Assembly (NCBI GenBank): GCA_016867195.1
Contig: VGKE01000035.1
Location: 1 to 5,194 of the forward strand
Length of the DNA: 5,194 nucleotides
Source: Candidatus Nealsoniibacteriota bacterium
GTDB lineage: Bacteria; Patescibacteriota; Minisyncoccia; Minisyncoccales; GWA2-38-27
Direction: 5' to 3'
Made by a program: the position numbers and the translations under genes. This document shows positions 1 to 5,194 of the stretch, one piece after another; positions within the stretch are counted from its first letter, which is position 1, and every line of letters starts with the position of its first letter. Below the pieces are notes generated by a model. It did no database searches. It saw nothing but the letters and a program-made list of their open reading frames with translations, and was not told the origin of the DNA.

Positions 1-60
1 AAGCAATCTCGTTATCTATATGTTTATGTTGGGATTGCTTCGCTGCGGCTCGCAATGACG
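1..60. repeat. Palindromic dispersed-type repeat, left half cut by window edge
   Basis: AAGCAATC at 1-8 is the exact reverse complement of GATTGCTT at 33-40, and the pairing extends to 10 positions if one G-T pair is allowed. The loop is about 20 bases. The right part continues through a GC-rich stretch to GCAATGACG at 52-60, and within it ATTGC (34-38) can also pair with GCAAT (52-56). From memory, sequences of the type GATTGCTTCGC...GCTCGCAATGACG recur as intergenic repeats in several bacterial groups; I could not search for this. The layout suggests two inverted copies of one unit, with most of the left copy lying outside the window. No reading frame is evident here. Confidence 0.6.
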
Positions 61-106
61 TAGTGACTGTAAACAACGCTATTATTTCCTACAATTTATT
101 ATAACA

Positions 107-170
107 CCCCGTTAGAAATTTTGCGAGCAAAATAAGCAGAAGAAAAGTTGACAAGGAATTTCTAACGGGG
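107..170. repeat. Perfect 14-bp inverted repeat with 36-base interior, upstream of ychF
   Basis: CCCCGTTAGAAATT (107-120) and AATTTCTAACGGGG (157-170) are exact reverse complements. A second, smaller palindrome is nested at the left side: ATTTTGC (118-124) and GCAAAAT (127-133) around a two-base centre, which would compete with the outer stem. The size of about 64 bp and the absence of coding potential fit a MITE-like or REP-like element. It is not a typical intrinsic terminator: the loop is too long and the right arm is followed by TAACATAAATTT rather than a T-run. The -35 box of the putative ychF promoter lies in its interior. Confidence 0.75.
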
Positions 171-176
171 TAACAT
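148..176 (+). promoter_or_regulatory. Putative sigma70-type promoter for ychF
   Basis: A perfect TTGACA (148-153) is followed, after exactly 17 bases, by TAACAT (171-176), which matches the TATAAT consensus at 4 of 6 positions. Transcription would start about 6-8 bases after the -10 box, near 182-184, that is on or next to the ATG at 183. The spacer coincides with the right arm of the inverted repeat. The match and spacing are seen directly; promoter activity is inferred. It would drive ychF and probably the downstream rpsF, ssb and rpsR. Confidence 0.55.
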
Positions 177-182
177 AAATTT

Positions 183-1058
183 ATGAGTTTTTCAGTAGGC
201 ATTGTTGGTTTGCCCAATTCCGGAAAGTCAACCCTATTTAAGGCCCTGACTAAAAAGCAGGTTGCTATTGCCGATTATCCATTTACCACCATTGACCCCA
301 ATGTCGGCACAGTTGCTGTTCCAGACGAAAGATTAAAAAAAATCGCTGAAGTCGTAAAACCGGAAAAAATTACTCCAACAATAATTGAATTTGTGGATAT
401 CGCCGGCTTAGTAAAAGGGGCTCATAAGGGCGAGGGAATGGGGAATCAGTTCTTATCACACATCAGACCCTGCGATGGAGTAATAGAGGTAATCAGGGCT
501 TTCAAGACAGCGAATATTAGAGAAGAAATTAACCCGGAAAAAGACATTGAAATAATTGAAAATGAATTCTTAATGAAAGACCAGGAACTTGGAGACAATG
601 TTTTAACCGCTAAACCAAGGATATATCTTTTTAATATCCAATCTGACCGAGACCCAGATCTCGGCACCTGCCGAGACCCGGGTCTCTGTATAAACTTAAA
701 GGATGAGGCAGATATGTTAGATTTGTCAAAAGAAGAAGTGAAGGAACTGGGTTTAAGGTCCCAACTTGACCAGTTGATTCTCGCTTGCTATAATGTTCTG
801 GGATTGATTACTTTCTTTACAATAAGGGGAGAAAAAGAAACCAGATCCTGGACCCTTAAAAATGACTCCGACATACTTGAAGCGGCGGCTAAGGTTCATA
901 CTGATTTCTCCGAAAAATTCATCAAAGCCGGAGTAATCCCCTGGAAAGAATTAATTGAAGCCGGTTCGTGGAAAGAGGCGCGGGAGATGGGTAAAATTAA
1001 GTTAGTCGGCAAAGAATATATTGTTCAAGATGGAGATGTTATTGAGTTTAAAATTTGA
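183..1058 (+). CDS. ychF: Redox-regulated ATPase YchF (Obg/OLA1 family), compact form without the coiled-coil domain
   Basis: YchF is a TRAFAC-class P-loop ATPase that associates with ribosomes. This protein has 291 residues; typical bacterial YchF has about 360. Visible motifs are the P-loop GLPNSGKST (9-17), the switch segment FTTIDPNVG (34-42), and DIAGLVKGAHKGEG (72-85) with a hydrophobic residue where classical GTPases carry the catalytic Gln. The C-terminal TGS domain (about 205-291) is well kept, including HTDFSEKFIKAGVI (239-252) and the ending YIVQDGDVIEF. Between FLMKD (129-133) and LTAKP (141-145) about 55 residues are missing compared with E. coli YchF; this is the helical coiled-coil domain. 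The nucleotide-specificity motif, normally NxxE, reads N151-I-Q-S154, and residues 156-168 are encoded by a palindrome. ATG 183 is chosen because MSFSVGIVGLPN starts like the family. No Shine-Dalgarno is seen. Family assignment is secure; full activity is uncertain because of the reduced middle. Confidence 0.93.
   Translation: MSFSVGIVGLPNSGKSTLFKALTKKQVAIADYPFTTIDPNVGTVAVPDERLKKIAEVVKPEKITPTIIEFVDIAGLVKGAHKGEGMGNQFLSHIRPCDGVIEVIRAFKTANIREEINPEKDIEIIENEFLMKDQELGDNVLTAKPRIYLFNIQSDRDPDLGTCRDPGLCINLKDEADMLDLSKEEVKELGLRSQLDQLILACYNVLGLITFFTIRGEKETRSWTLKNDSDILEAAAKVHTDFSEKFIKAGVIPWKELIEAGSWKEAREMGKIKLVGKEYIVQDGDVIEFKI
649..686. repeat. 38-bp palindromic element inside ychF, in frame
   Basis: GAGACCCAGATCTCGG (649-664) pairs with CCGAGACCCGGGTCTC (671-686) at 14 of 16 positions, and the centre CACCTG pairs at its two outer positions on each side. 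Each arm is itself partly or fully palindromic (GAGACCCGGGTCTC at 673-686 is perfect), so the element also reads as two tandem copies of a CCGAGACCC-type unit. It encodes YchF residues 156-168, the near-repeat RDPDLGTC/RDPGLC, which is unlike the family. It is much richer in GC than the surrounding gene. An inserted palindromic repeat, comparable in behaviour to the in-gene palindromic elements known from Rickettsia, is the best explanation; mobility is inferred. Confidence 0.75.
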
Positions 1059-1069
1059 TTTAAACATCT

Positions 1070-1513
1070 ATGAAGCATTACGAATTAACTTACATTATTT
1101 CGCCGGAAACCACTGAAGAGGAAGTGAAAAATCTTGGCGAAAAAATAAACAGATTTATTTTAGAAGAGAATGGTAAGATAGAAAAAATATCAGCGCCCCT
1201 GAGAAAAAAACTCGGCTATCCTGTCAATAAAAAGGAAAGCGGTTTTTTAACTACCCTAAGATTTTCTTTAGCACCCGAAAAATTAGCTACCCTTAAAAAA
1301 AAATTAAAAAAAGAAGCTAAAATTATTCGCCATTTGATTCTAATAAAAAAAATCAAAAAAGAAATCCCGGAAAGAAAAAATTTACCAATAACCAAGAGTC
1401 CTTTTCCGACACTTGAAAAGAATGGTGAAAAAAGAATAAAACCGAAAAAGGTCGAATTAAAGGATATTGATAAAAAAATAGAAGAAATATTAAAAAATAA
1501 TGAATCTCAATAA
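1070..1513 (+). CDS. rpsF: Small ribosomal subunit protein bS6
   Basis: S6 binds 16S rRNA in the platform of the 30S subunit, as a partner of S18, which is encoded two genes downstream. The ferredoxin-like core is recognised at about 1-95: it begins MKHYELTYIISP, has the conserved block LGYPVNKKESGFL (48-60) and ends with IIRHLILIKK (85-94). A lysine-rich tail of about 50 residues follows, ending in a predicted helix, VELKDIDKKIEEIL (128-141). At 147 residues it is longer than the E. coli protein (about 130). The start is 11 bases after the ychF stop with no Shine-Dalgarno, and the family N-terminus supports it. Codons are extremely A-rich, with runs of nine A (1295-1303) and eight A (1345-1352). 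The last 14 bases overlap the start of ssb. Confidence 0.95.
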   Translation: MKHYELTYIISPETTEEEVKNLGEKINRFILEENGKIEKISAPLRKKLGYPVNKKESGFLTTLRFSLAPEKLATLKKKLKKEAKIIRHLILIKKIKKEIPERKNLPITKSPFPTLEKNGEKRIKPKKVELKDIDKKIEEILKNNESQ

Positions 1514-2009
1514 GGCCTTTGTTTTAGGAAACCTGACGGCTGACCCCATTATCAAATCCCTGCCCTCGGGTCAAACTATAGCCAATTTTGGCGTGGCTAC
1601 CAATAGAATTTTTTATGATAAAAACAAAGAAAAACAACAACAAACCGAATTTCATAATATTGTCGCTTTTGGCAGAAACGCGGAAATTGCTTCCCAATAC
1701 TTGCGTAAAGGAAGTTTGGTCTTAATAGAGGGCAGAATTCAAACAAGGTCCTGGCAGGATAATTCGGGAAATAAAAAATATAGAACGGAAATTATTACTG
1801 AAAGAATTCAATTAGGACCAAGGACTTCCCCGTTCCAAACAGCTTCTTTTAAAGATAAAGAAATGGGACCAAAACCCGACGAAAAAGAAGAAGAGGATAT
1901 TCCAATTATTGAAGAAAACCATTCACCAGCCGAATTCACCTCAAACCCGACCTCAATCCCGACCGACGACCAGCAAGGAGAAATTAACGTGAAAGACATA
2001 CCGTTTTAA
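1500..2009 (+). CDS. ssb: Single-stranded DNA-binding protein SSB
   Basis: SSB coats single-stranded DNA during replication, repair and recombination and recruits partner proteins through its C-terminal tip. The OB fold covers about residues 1-105, with MNLNKAFVLGNLTADP at the N-terminus, TEFHNIVAFGRNAEIASQYL (49-68) and the LIEGRIQTRSW block (75-85). By alignment with E. coli SSB, the DNA-stacking aromatic positions correspond to F51, F57 and W85. An acidic, proline-containing disordered tail (about 106-165) leads to the canonical tip DIPF (166-169). A tip-like EEEDIPI also occurs at 130-136. At 169 residues it is of normal length. ATG 1500 gives the family N-terminus and overlaps the end of rpsF by 14 bases in another frame, which suggests translational coupling. 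Confidence 0.96.
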   Translation: MNLNKAFVLGNLTADPIIKSLPSGQTIANFGVATNRIFYDKNKEKQQQTEFHNIVAFGRNAEIASQYLRKGSLVLIEGRIQTRSWQDNSGNKKYRTEIITERIQLGPRTSPFQTASFKDKEMGPKPDEKEEEDIPIIEENHSPAEFTSNPTSIPTDDQQGEINVKDIPF

Positions 2010-2015
2010 ATTATC

Positions 2016-2104
2016 AACGAATAACGAATTTATTACGAATAAACGAATTACGAATCTTATATTCGTTGGTTTCGTAAATTCGTAACATATTCGCTATTCG
2101 CTGA
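2016..2104. repeat. CGAAT/ATTCG palindromic repeat between ssb and rpsR
   Basis: The left half carries five CGAAT units (starting at 2018, 2025, 2036, 2044 and 2051). The right half carries four ATTCG units (2061, 2078, 2089, 2096) and one variant TTTCG (2070). The halves are imperfect reverse complements: about 25 of 31 positions match between the outer portions, with a two-base offset nearer the loop. The transcript would fold into one long stem, ending a few bases before the rpsR ATG. Only TTTT follows, so it does not look like an intrinsic terminator. It fills nearly the entire gap between the two genes and has no coding potential. Confidence 0.8.
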
Positions 2105-2108
2105 TTTT

Positions 2109-2306
2109 ATGGATTGTTATTTTTGTAAAAGAAACATGCCGGAAATTGACTTCAAAGACACAGAGATTCTTTTAAGATTTATTTCCGGATTGGGCAAAAT
2201 CAAGCCAAGAAAAAGAACCGGCATCTGCTCTAAACACCAAAGAAAACTTGCCCAAACAATAAAAAGAGCCCGAAACCTCGGGCTACTTTCTGCTATTAAA
2301 AAATAA
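2109..2306 (+). CDS. rpsR: Small ribosomal subunit protein bS18
   Basis: S18 binds 16S rRNA in the platform of the 30S subunit together with S6. The 65-residue product is of ordinary size and carries the family signature IKPRKRTGICSKHQRK (31-46), followed by the basic helix LAQTIKRARNLGLLSAI (47-63). C3, C6, C40 and H43 form a CxxC...CxxH set, the potential zinc site found in the zinc-containing version of S18; the E. coli protein lacks it. Start ATG 2109 is supported by the position of the first CxxC. There is no Shine-Dalgarno; the palindromic repeat ends just upstream. It is the last gene of the plus-strand group, and its stop codon lies inside the terminator stem. Confidence 0.95.
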   Translation: MDCYFCKRNMPEIDFKDTEILLRFISGLGKIKPRKRTGICSKHQRKLAQTIKRARNLGLLSAIKK

Positions 2307-2333
2307 AATCGCAAATTTTGCGATTTTATTTTT
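2298..2333. terminator. Bidirectional intrinsic terminator between rpsR and recA
   Basis: ATAAAATCGCAA (2303-2314) and TTGCGATTTTAT (2318-2329) form a perfect 12-bp stem with a three-base loop, ATT. On the plus strand the stem runs into TTTTT (2329-2333). On the minus strand it runs into six T, the complement of A 2298-2303. It therefore suits both convergent units. The stem has only four G-C pairs, so its strength is uncertain. It contains the rpsR stop (2304-2306) and abuts the recA stop (2334-2336). Confidence 0.85.
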
Positions 2334-3329
2334 CTAAATCTTTGCCACAAGGACTTTTTTTATTTGTTTTAGAATCTCCGGGTTTTCTTTTAAAAATTTC
2401 TTAGCCCCTTCCATGCCCTGGCCTATTTTCGTATCCTCATATTGAAACCAGCTGCCTGATTTTTTAATCAAGCCCTGCTTTAAACCAACATTCAAAATAT
2501 CTGCCAAATAAGAAATTCCTTCGTTATAGTAAATATCAAATTCAGTGGTTTTAAAAGGAGCCGCCACTTTATTTTTAACTATTTTCGCCCTAATCCTGCT
2601 GCCGATAATCTCATCGCCGGATTTTATCTGGGCAACTCTTTTTAAATTAATCCTTACCGAAGAATAAAACTTTAATGCTAAACCGCCCGGGGTTGTCTCC
2701 GGATTACCGAACATCACTCCAATTTTCATTCTGGTTTGATTTAAAAACACAACAGCGGTCTTTGTTTTGGCGACAACAGCCGACAACTTCCTGAGCGCAG
2801 AAGACATTAACCGGGCCTGGAGTCCTATTTGAAATTCGCCTATCTCGCCGGCAATTTCCGCTTTTGGAGCTAAGGCCGCCACTGAATCAATGACAATAAC
2901 ATCAACTTCACCCGACCTTACCAATGTCTCAACGATTTGCAGAGCCTGCTCGCCAGAATCCGGCTGTGAAATTAAAAGGTCATCAATATTCACTCCGATC
3001 TTTCGGCCATAATCAGGGTCAAGAGCGTGTTCAGCATCAATAAAAGCAGCCACCCCCTTTTTTTTCTGGGCCTCGGCACAAATATGCAATGCCAGGGTCG
3101 TTTTTCCTCCGGATTCAGGACCAAAAATCTCAACCACTCTGCCTCGTGGGATTCCCCTTACCCCTAAAGCCAAGTCAAGAGAAAGAGAACCGGTGGGAAT
3201 AACATCAACATCAACCGCTCTTGCCTCTTTTAATTTCATAATTGCTCCCTCGCCAAACCGCTGTTTAATTTCCTCCACCGCCTCCTCCAAATTTCTTTTT
3301 TCAATTTTCACTTCTTTTTGTTTTGCCAT
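2334..3329 (-). CDS. recA: Recombinase RecA
   Basis: RecA forms ATP-dependent filaments on single-stranded DNA and carries out homology search, strand exchange and, where LexA exists, SOS signalling. The 331 residues include Walker A GPESGGKT (70-77, K76), [10 protein letters not shown] with the catalytic glutamate E100, Walker B VIVID (144-148), and the loop 2 region [20 protein letters not shown] (197-216) with Q198. The C-terminal domain ends at [11 protein letters not shown], without the acidic tail of about 20 residues found in E. coli RecA. Walker A has Gly at position 74, where Ser is usual. The start [18 protein letters not shown] at 3329 is chosen because the family homology begins there; an upstream in-frame ATG at 3413 would overlap ftsK and add an unrelated 28 residues. 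It lies 28 bases downstream of ftsK, probably in one operon. Confidence 0.97.
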   Translation of the reverse strand: MAKQKEVKIEKRNLEEAVEEIKQRFGEGAIMKLKEARAVDVDVIPTGSLSLDLALGVRGIPRGRVVEIFGPESGGKTTLALHICAEAQKKKGVAAFIDAEHALDPDYGRKIGVNIDDLLISQPDSGEQALQIVETLVRSGEVDVIVIDSVAALAPKAEIAGEIGEFQIGLQARLMSSALRKLSAVVAKTKTAVVFLNQTRMKIGVMFGNPETTPGGLALKFYSSVRINLKRVAQIKSGDEIIGSRIRAKIVKNKVAAPFKTTEFDIYYNEGISYLADILNVGLKQGLIKKSGSWFQYEDTKIGQGMEGAKKFLKENPEILKQIKKVLVAKI

Positions 3330-3336
3330 AATATTA

Positions 3337-3354
3337 AAAATTAAAATTAAAATT
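3337..3354. repeat. Three tandem AAAATT hexamers in the recA leader
   Basis: AAAATT occurs three times head to tail at 3337-3342, 3343-3348 and 3349-3354, between the ftsK stop and the recA start. On the minus strand this gives an unstructured A/T-only leader just before the recA ATG, with no Shine-Dalgarno. It may simply be low-complexity sequence that keeps the translation start open. Confidence 0.4.
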
Positions 3355-3357
3355 TTA

Positions 3358-5194
3358 TTAGACCTTTTCCCAGGTTTCTTCGGTTTCTTCGTCTGCTGAC
3401 AGTGTCGGTTCACCCGGCTCGGCTGAATCGACTGATAAATTCTCTCCGTCGCTGAAAATCTCTCTCGGTTTAGCGCCGTCCGCCGGTCCTACCACGCCCT
3501 TCTCCTCTAACATATCAATCAACCGGGCCGCTCTGGCATAGCCAATTCTCAATCGTCTCTGCAACAAAGAAGCCGATGCCCTTTTCGCCTCAACAACCAT
3601 TCTTTTCGCTTCTTCATAAAGCGGCTCTTCTTCGTCAAATCCATATCCGGACACCTCTTCTCTCTCTTCTGAAACATTTTCTAATTCTTGAATTATTTCA
3701 CCTTTCATTTCTGTTTTATATTCTGCTTTCTCTGCCTCTGCTTCAAGATATTTTACCACTTTTCTAACCTCCCTCTCTGAAACATAGGGGCCCTGAATTC
3801 TCTTCGGCTTCACTATCTCAGTTGAGATATGAAGCATATCTCCCGAACCTAGGAGTTTCTCAGCGCCGGCCGCGTCCAAAACGGTTCGGGAATCAACCTG
3901 AGAAGCGACCTGAAAAGTAATCCGCGAGGTAATATTGGCTTTAATTAAGCCGGTAATTACTTCTACTGACGGCCGTTGGGTAGCCACTATTAAATGAATG
4001 CCCACGGCCCGGGCCATTTGAGCCAACCGAACAATCGCGGATTCCACCTCCCTGCCTTTGGCTGCCATTAAATCAGCCAACTCGTCAATTATTAAAACAA
4101 TAAAAGGCATTGGTTCGCTTTCATTTTTCAAAGCAAGCTCATTAAATCCCCTGATATCTCTTGCTCCGGCCCCTGACAGAATATCAAATCTCCTCTCCAT
4201 CTCCCTGGTAAGCCACTTCAAAACAAGAACGGTCCTAGTTGCGTCATAAATTACCGGACATAAAAGATGGGGAAGATTATTATAAACCGGGAATTCCACC
4301 CTTTTAGGGTCAACCAAAATAATCCTTAAAAATTCCGGGCTGGAACTTCTGGTAGTGCCGTTTGGTTGATAAAGTAAACTTAAAATTAAAGAATTAAGAA
4401 AAATTGTTTTACCAGTTCCAGTACTACCGGCTACCAAAAGATGGGGCATTCTGGTTAAATCAGCGTAAATTGGCTTGCCGGAAACGTCCTGGCCCAAAGC
4501 GATAAGTAAACTTGAAGACGATTGTTGAAAATCAGGGTTTTCAATTAGACCCCTTAAACGAACCTGGGCCCGAATTTTATTAGGAATTTCAATGCCGACC
4601 AATGACCGGCCGGGAACCGGCGCCTCAATTCTAATTGGATGGCTGGCCAAGGCTAAAGATAAATCATTGGAAAGGGCGGTTATTTTAGATAACTTTATCC
4701 CTTCTGCCGGCTTTAAAGTATATTGAGTAACCGTGGGTCCAATATTTACTTCTGACATTAAAACCTCAATGCCAAAATTCTGCAAGGTCTTTTTAATAAC
4801 AGCCGAATTTGTTCTGGTGTCTCCGCTGGTGGGAGCGCCACGGGTCGGCTCCAAGAGGTTAATAGGTGGCGGTTGAAAAGAAAAAAATTGGGGCTTAACA
4901 AGCGGCATAGTTGCTATTTTAATCCCGCCTTCAGACGGACTCTCTGAAAAAACTTTTGGCTCTTCCGAGCCAGGGACTTCTTTTACTTTAAGTTTTGGAG
5001 CAAAAATCTTCTTAATAATACCTCCCTCTTTTTGGGCCGATGGGAAAGAAGGGAATTCTTCTTCAGGGGGCCTGATATTGACCCTGACCAGAAACTGCCA
5101 AAAAATTAAAACACTGATAATAATTAAAGATAAAAAAATAAGCTGGGTCGCCCAAAAACCAAAATATTTCAGGAAGGGCCAGGAAATAAAATAA
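3358..5194 (-). CDS. ftsK: DNA translocase FtsK/SpoIIIE, 5' end outside the window
   Basis: FtsK is a membrane-anchored hexameric DNA pump that clears the chromosome from the division septum. The frame is open from the stop (TAA at 3360-3358) to the right edge, giving 611 residues in the window with the N-terminus missing. In window numbering, residues 14-36 form a hydrophobic membrane segment ([15 protein letters not shown]), followed by a short Pro/Glu/Lys-rich linker of roughly 80-90 residues, the alpha domain, and the RecA-like motor. The motor has Walker A GSTGTGKT (256-263), Walker [13 protein letters not shown] (364-375) and VATQRPS (403-409). The winged-helix gamma domain (about 525-580) includes [20 protein letters not shown] and [14 protein letters not shown]. 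An acidic tail of about 30 residues ends the protein. The ATG at 4908 is internal and is not the start. The missing part should hold the other membrane helices. Confidence 0.95.
   Translation of the reverse strand, partial: YFISWPFLKYFGFWATQLIFLSLIIISVLIFWQFLVRVNIRPPEEEFPSFPSAQKEGGIIKKIFAPKLKVKEVPGSEEPKVFSESPSEGGIKIATMPLVKPQFFSFQPPPINLLEPTRGAPTSGDTRTNSAVIKKTLQNFGIEVLMSEVNIGPTVTQYTLKPAEGIKLSKITALSNDLSLALASHPIRIEAPVPGRSLVGIEIPNKIRAQVRLRGLIENPDFQQSSSSLLIALGQDVSGKPIYADLTRMPHLLVAGSTGTGKTIFLNSLILSLLYQPNGTTRSSSPEFLRIILVDPKRVEFPVYNNLPHLLCPVIYDATRTVLVLKWLTREMERRFDILSGAGARDIRGFNELALKNESEPMPFIVLIIDELADLMAAKGREVESAIVRLAQMARAVGIHLIVATQRPSVEVITGLIKANITSRITFQVASQVDSRTVLDAAGAEKLLGSGDMLHISTEIVKPKRIQGPYVSEREVRKVVKYLEAEAEKAEYKTEMKGEIIQELENVSEEREEVSGYGFDEEEPLYEEAKRMVVEAKRASASLLQRRLRIGYARAARLIDMLEEKGVVGPADGAKPREIFSDGENLSVDSAEPGEPTLSADEETEETWEKV

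Noticed and set aside
100..105. TATAAC as a second -10 box upstream of ychF
   Set aside because: No convincing -35 box lies 16-18 bases upstream, and the site precedes the inverted repeat, so support is much weaker than for 148-176.
446..667. Antisense reading frame within ychF
   Set aside because: It opposes a conserved gene, and its predicted product resembles no family I know.
183..1058. ychF as a pseudogene
   Set aside because: Despite the shortened middle and the insertion, the frame is intact and both the P-loop and TGS domain are well preserved.
1040..1069. S6:S18-binding leader RNA before rpsF
   Set aside because: Only 11 bases separate ychF from rpsF, and I see no bulged-stem motif of the known type in the ychF 3' end.
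2016..2108. Terminator between ssb and rpsR
   Set aside because: The long stem is low in GC, interrupted, and followed by only four T, so it fits a palindromic repeat better.
3193..3399. Plus-strand reading frame across the recA start and ftsK end
   Set aside because: It is a shadow of two well-supported minus-strand genes. Similar opposite-strand frames at 1808-1999, 2117-2350, 3576-3767 and 4058-4249 were dropped for the same reason.
3330..3413. Longer recA beginning at the in-frame ATG at 3413
   Set aside because: The added 28 residues are unlike RecA, overlap the end of ftsK in another frame, and the normal RecA N-terminus begins at 3329.
3358..4908. ftsK beginning at the ATG at 4908
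   Set aside because: The same frame is open to the window edge and encodes a plausible membrane segment and linker, so 4908 is internal.

Overview
The window looks like a piece of a small, AT-rich genome of the Candidate Phyla Radiation (Patescibacteria, most likely Parcubacteria-like). This is inferred from the style of the proteins: lysine-rich ribosomal proteins, an SSB ending in DIPF, a compact RecA, a reduced YchF, AT-rich upstream regions with no Shine-Dalgarno motif, and palindromic repeats between genes. No rRNA or other phylogenetic marker is present to prove it.

Layout. Positions 1-182 are non-coding and hold two palindromic repeat structures and a good promoter candidate. A plus-strand gene group follows: a shortened ychF (183-1058), rpsF (1070-1513, ribosomal protein S6), ssb (1500-2009, single-stranded DNA-binding protein, overlapping rpsF by 14 bases) and rpsR (2109-2306, ribosomal protein S18). 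The only real gap in this group, 2010-2108, is filled by a CGAAT/ATTCG palindromic repeat. A bidirectional hairpin terminator at about 2298-2333 separates this group from a convergent minus-strand pair: recA (3329 down to 2334) and, upstream of it, ftsK (running off the right edge, stop at 3358-3360). The ftsK frame stays open from 4908 to the window edge and adds a transmembrane segment, so the gene does not start at the ATG at 4908.

How the genes fit together. The plus-strand group is translation and single-strand DNA-binding housekeeping (the widespread rpsF-ssb-rpsR order, here headed by the ribosome-associated ATPase YchF). The minus-strand pair is chromosome handling: FtsK pumps DNA at the division site and RecA does homologous recombination. 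The gene content is ordinary. The notable points are a 38-bp palindrome inserted in frame in ychF beside its nucleotide-specificity motif, the loss of the YchF coiled-coil domain, and a promoter embedded in an inverted repeat that would give a leaderless ychF mRNA. I found no evidence of a new multi-gene system.
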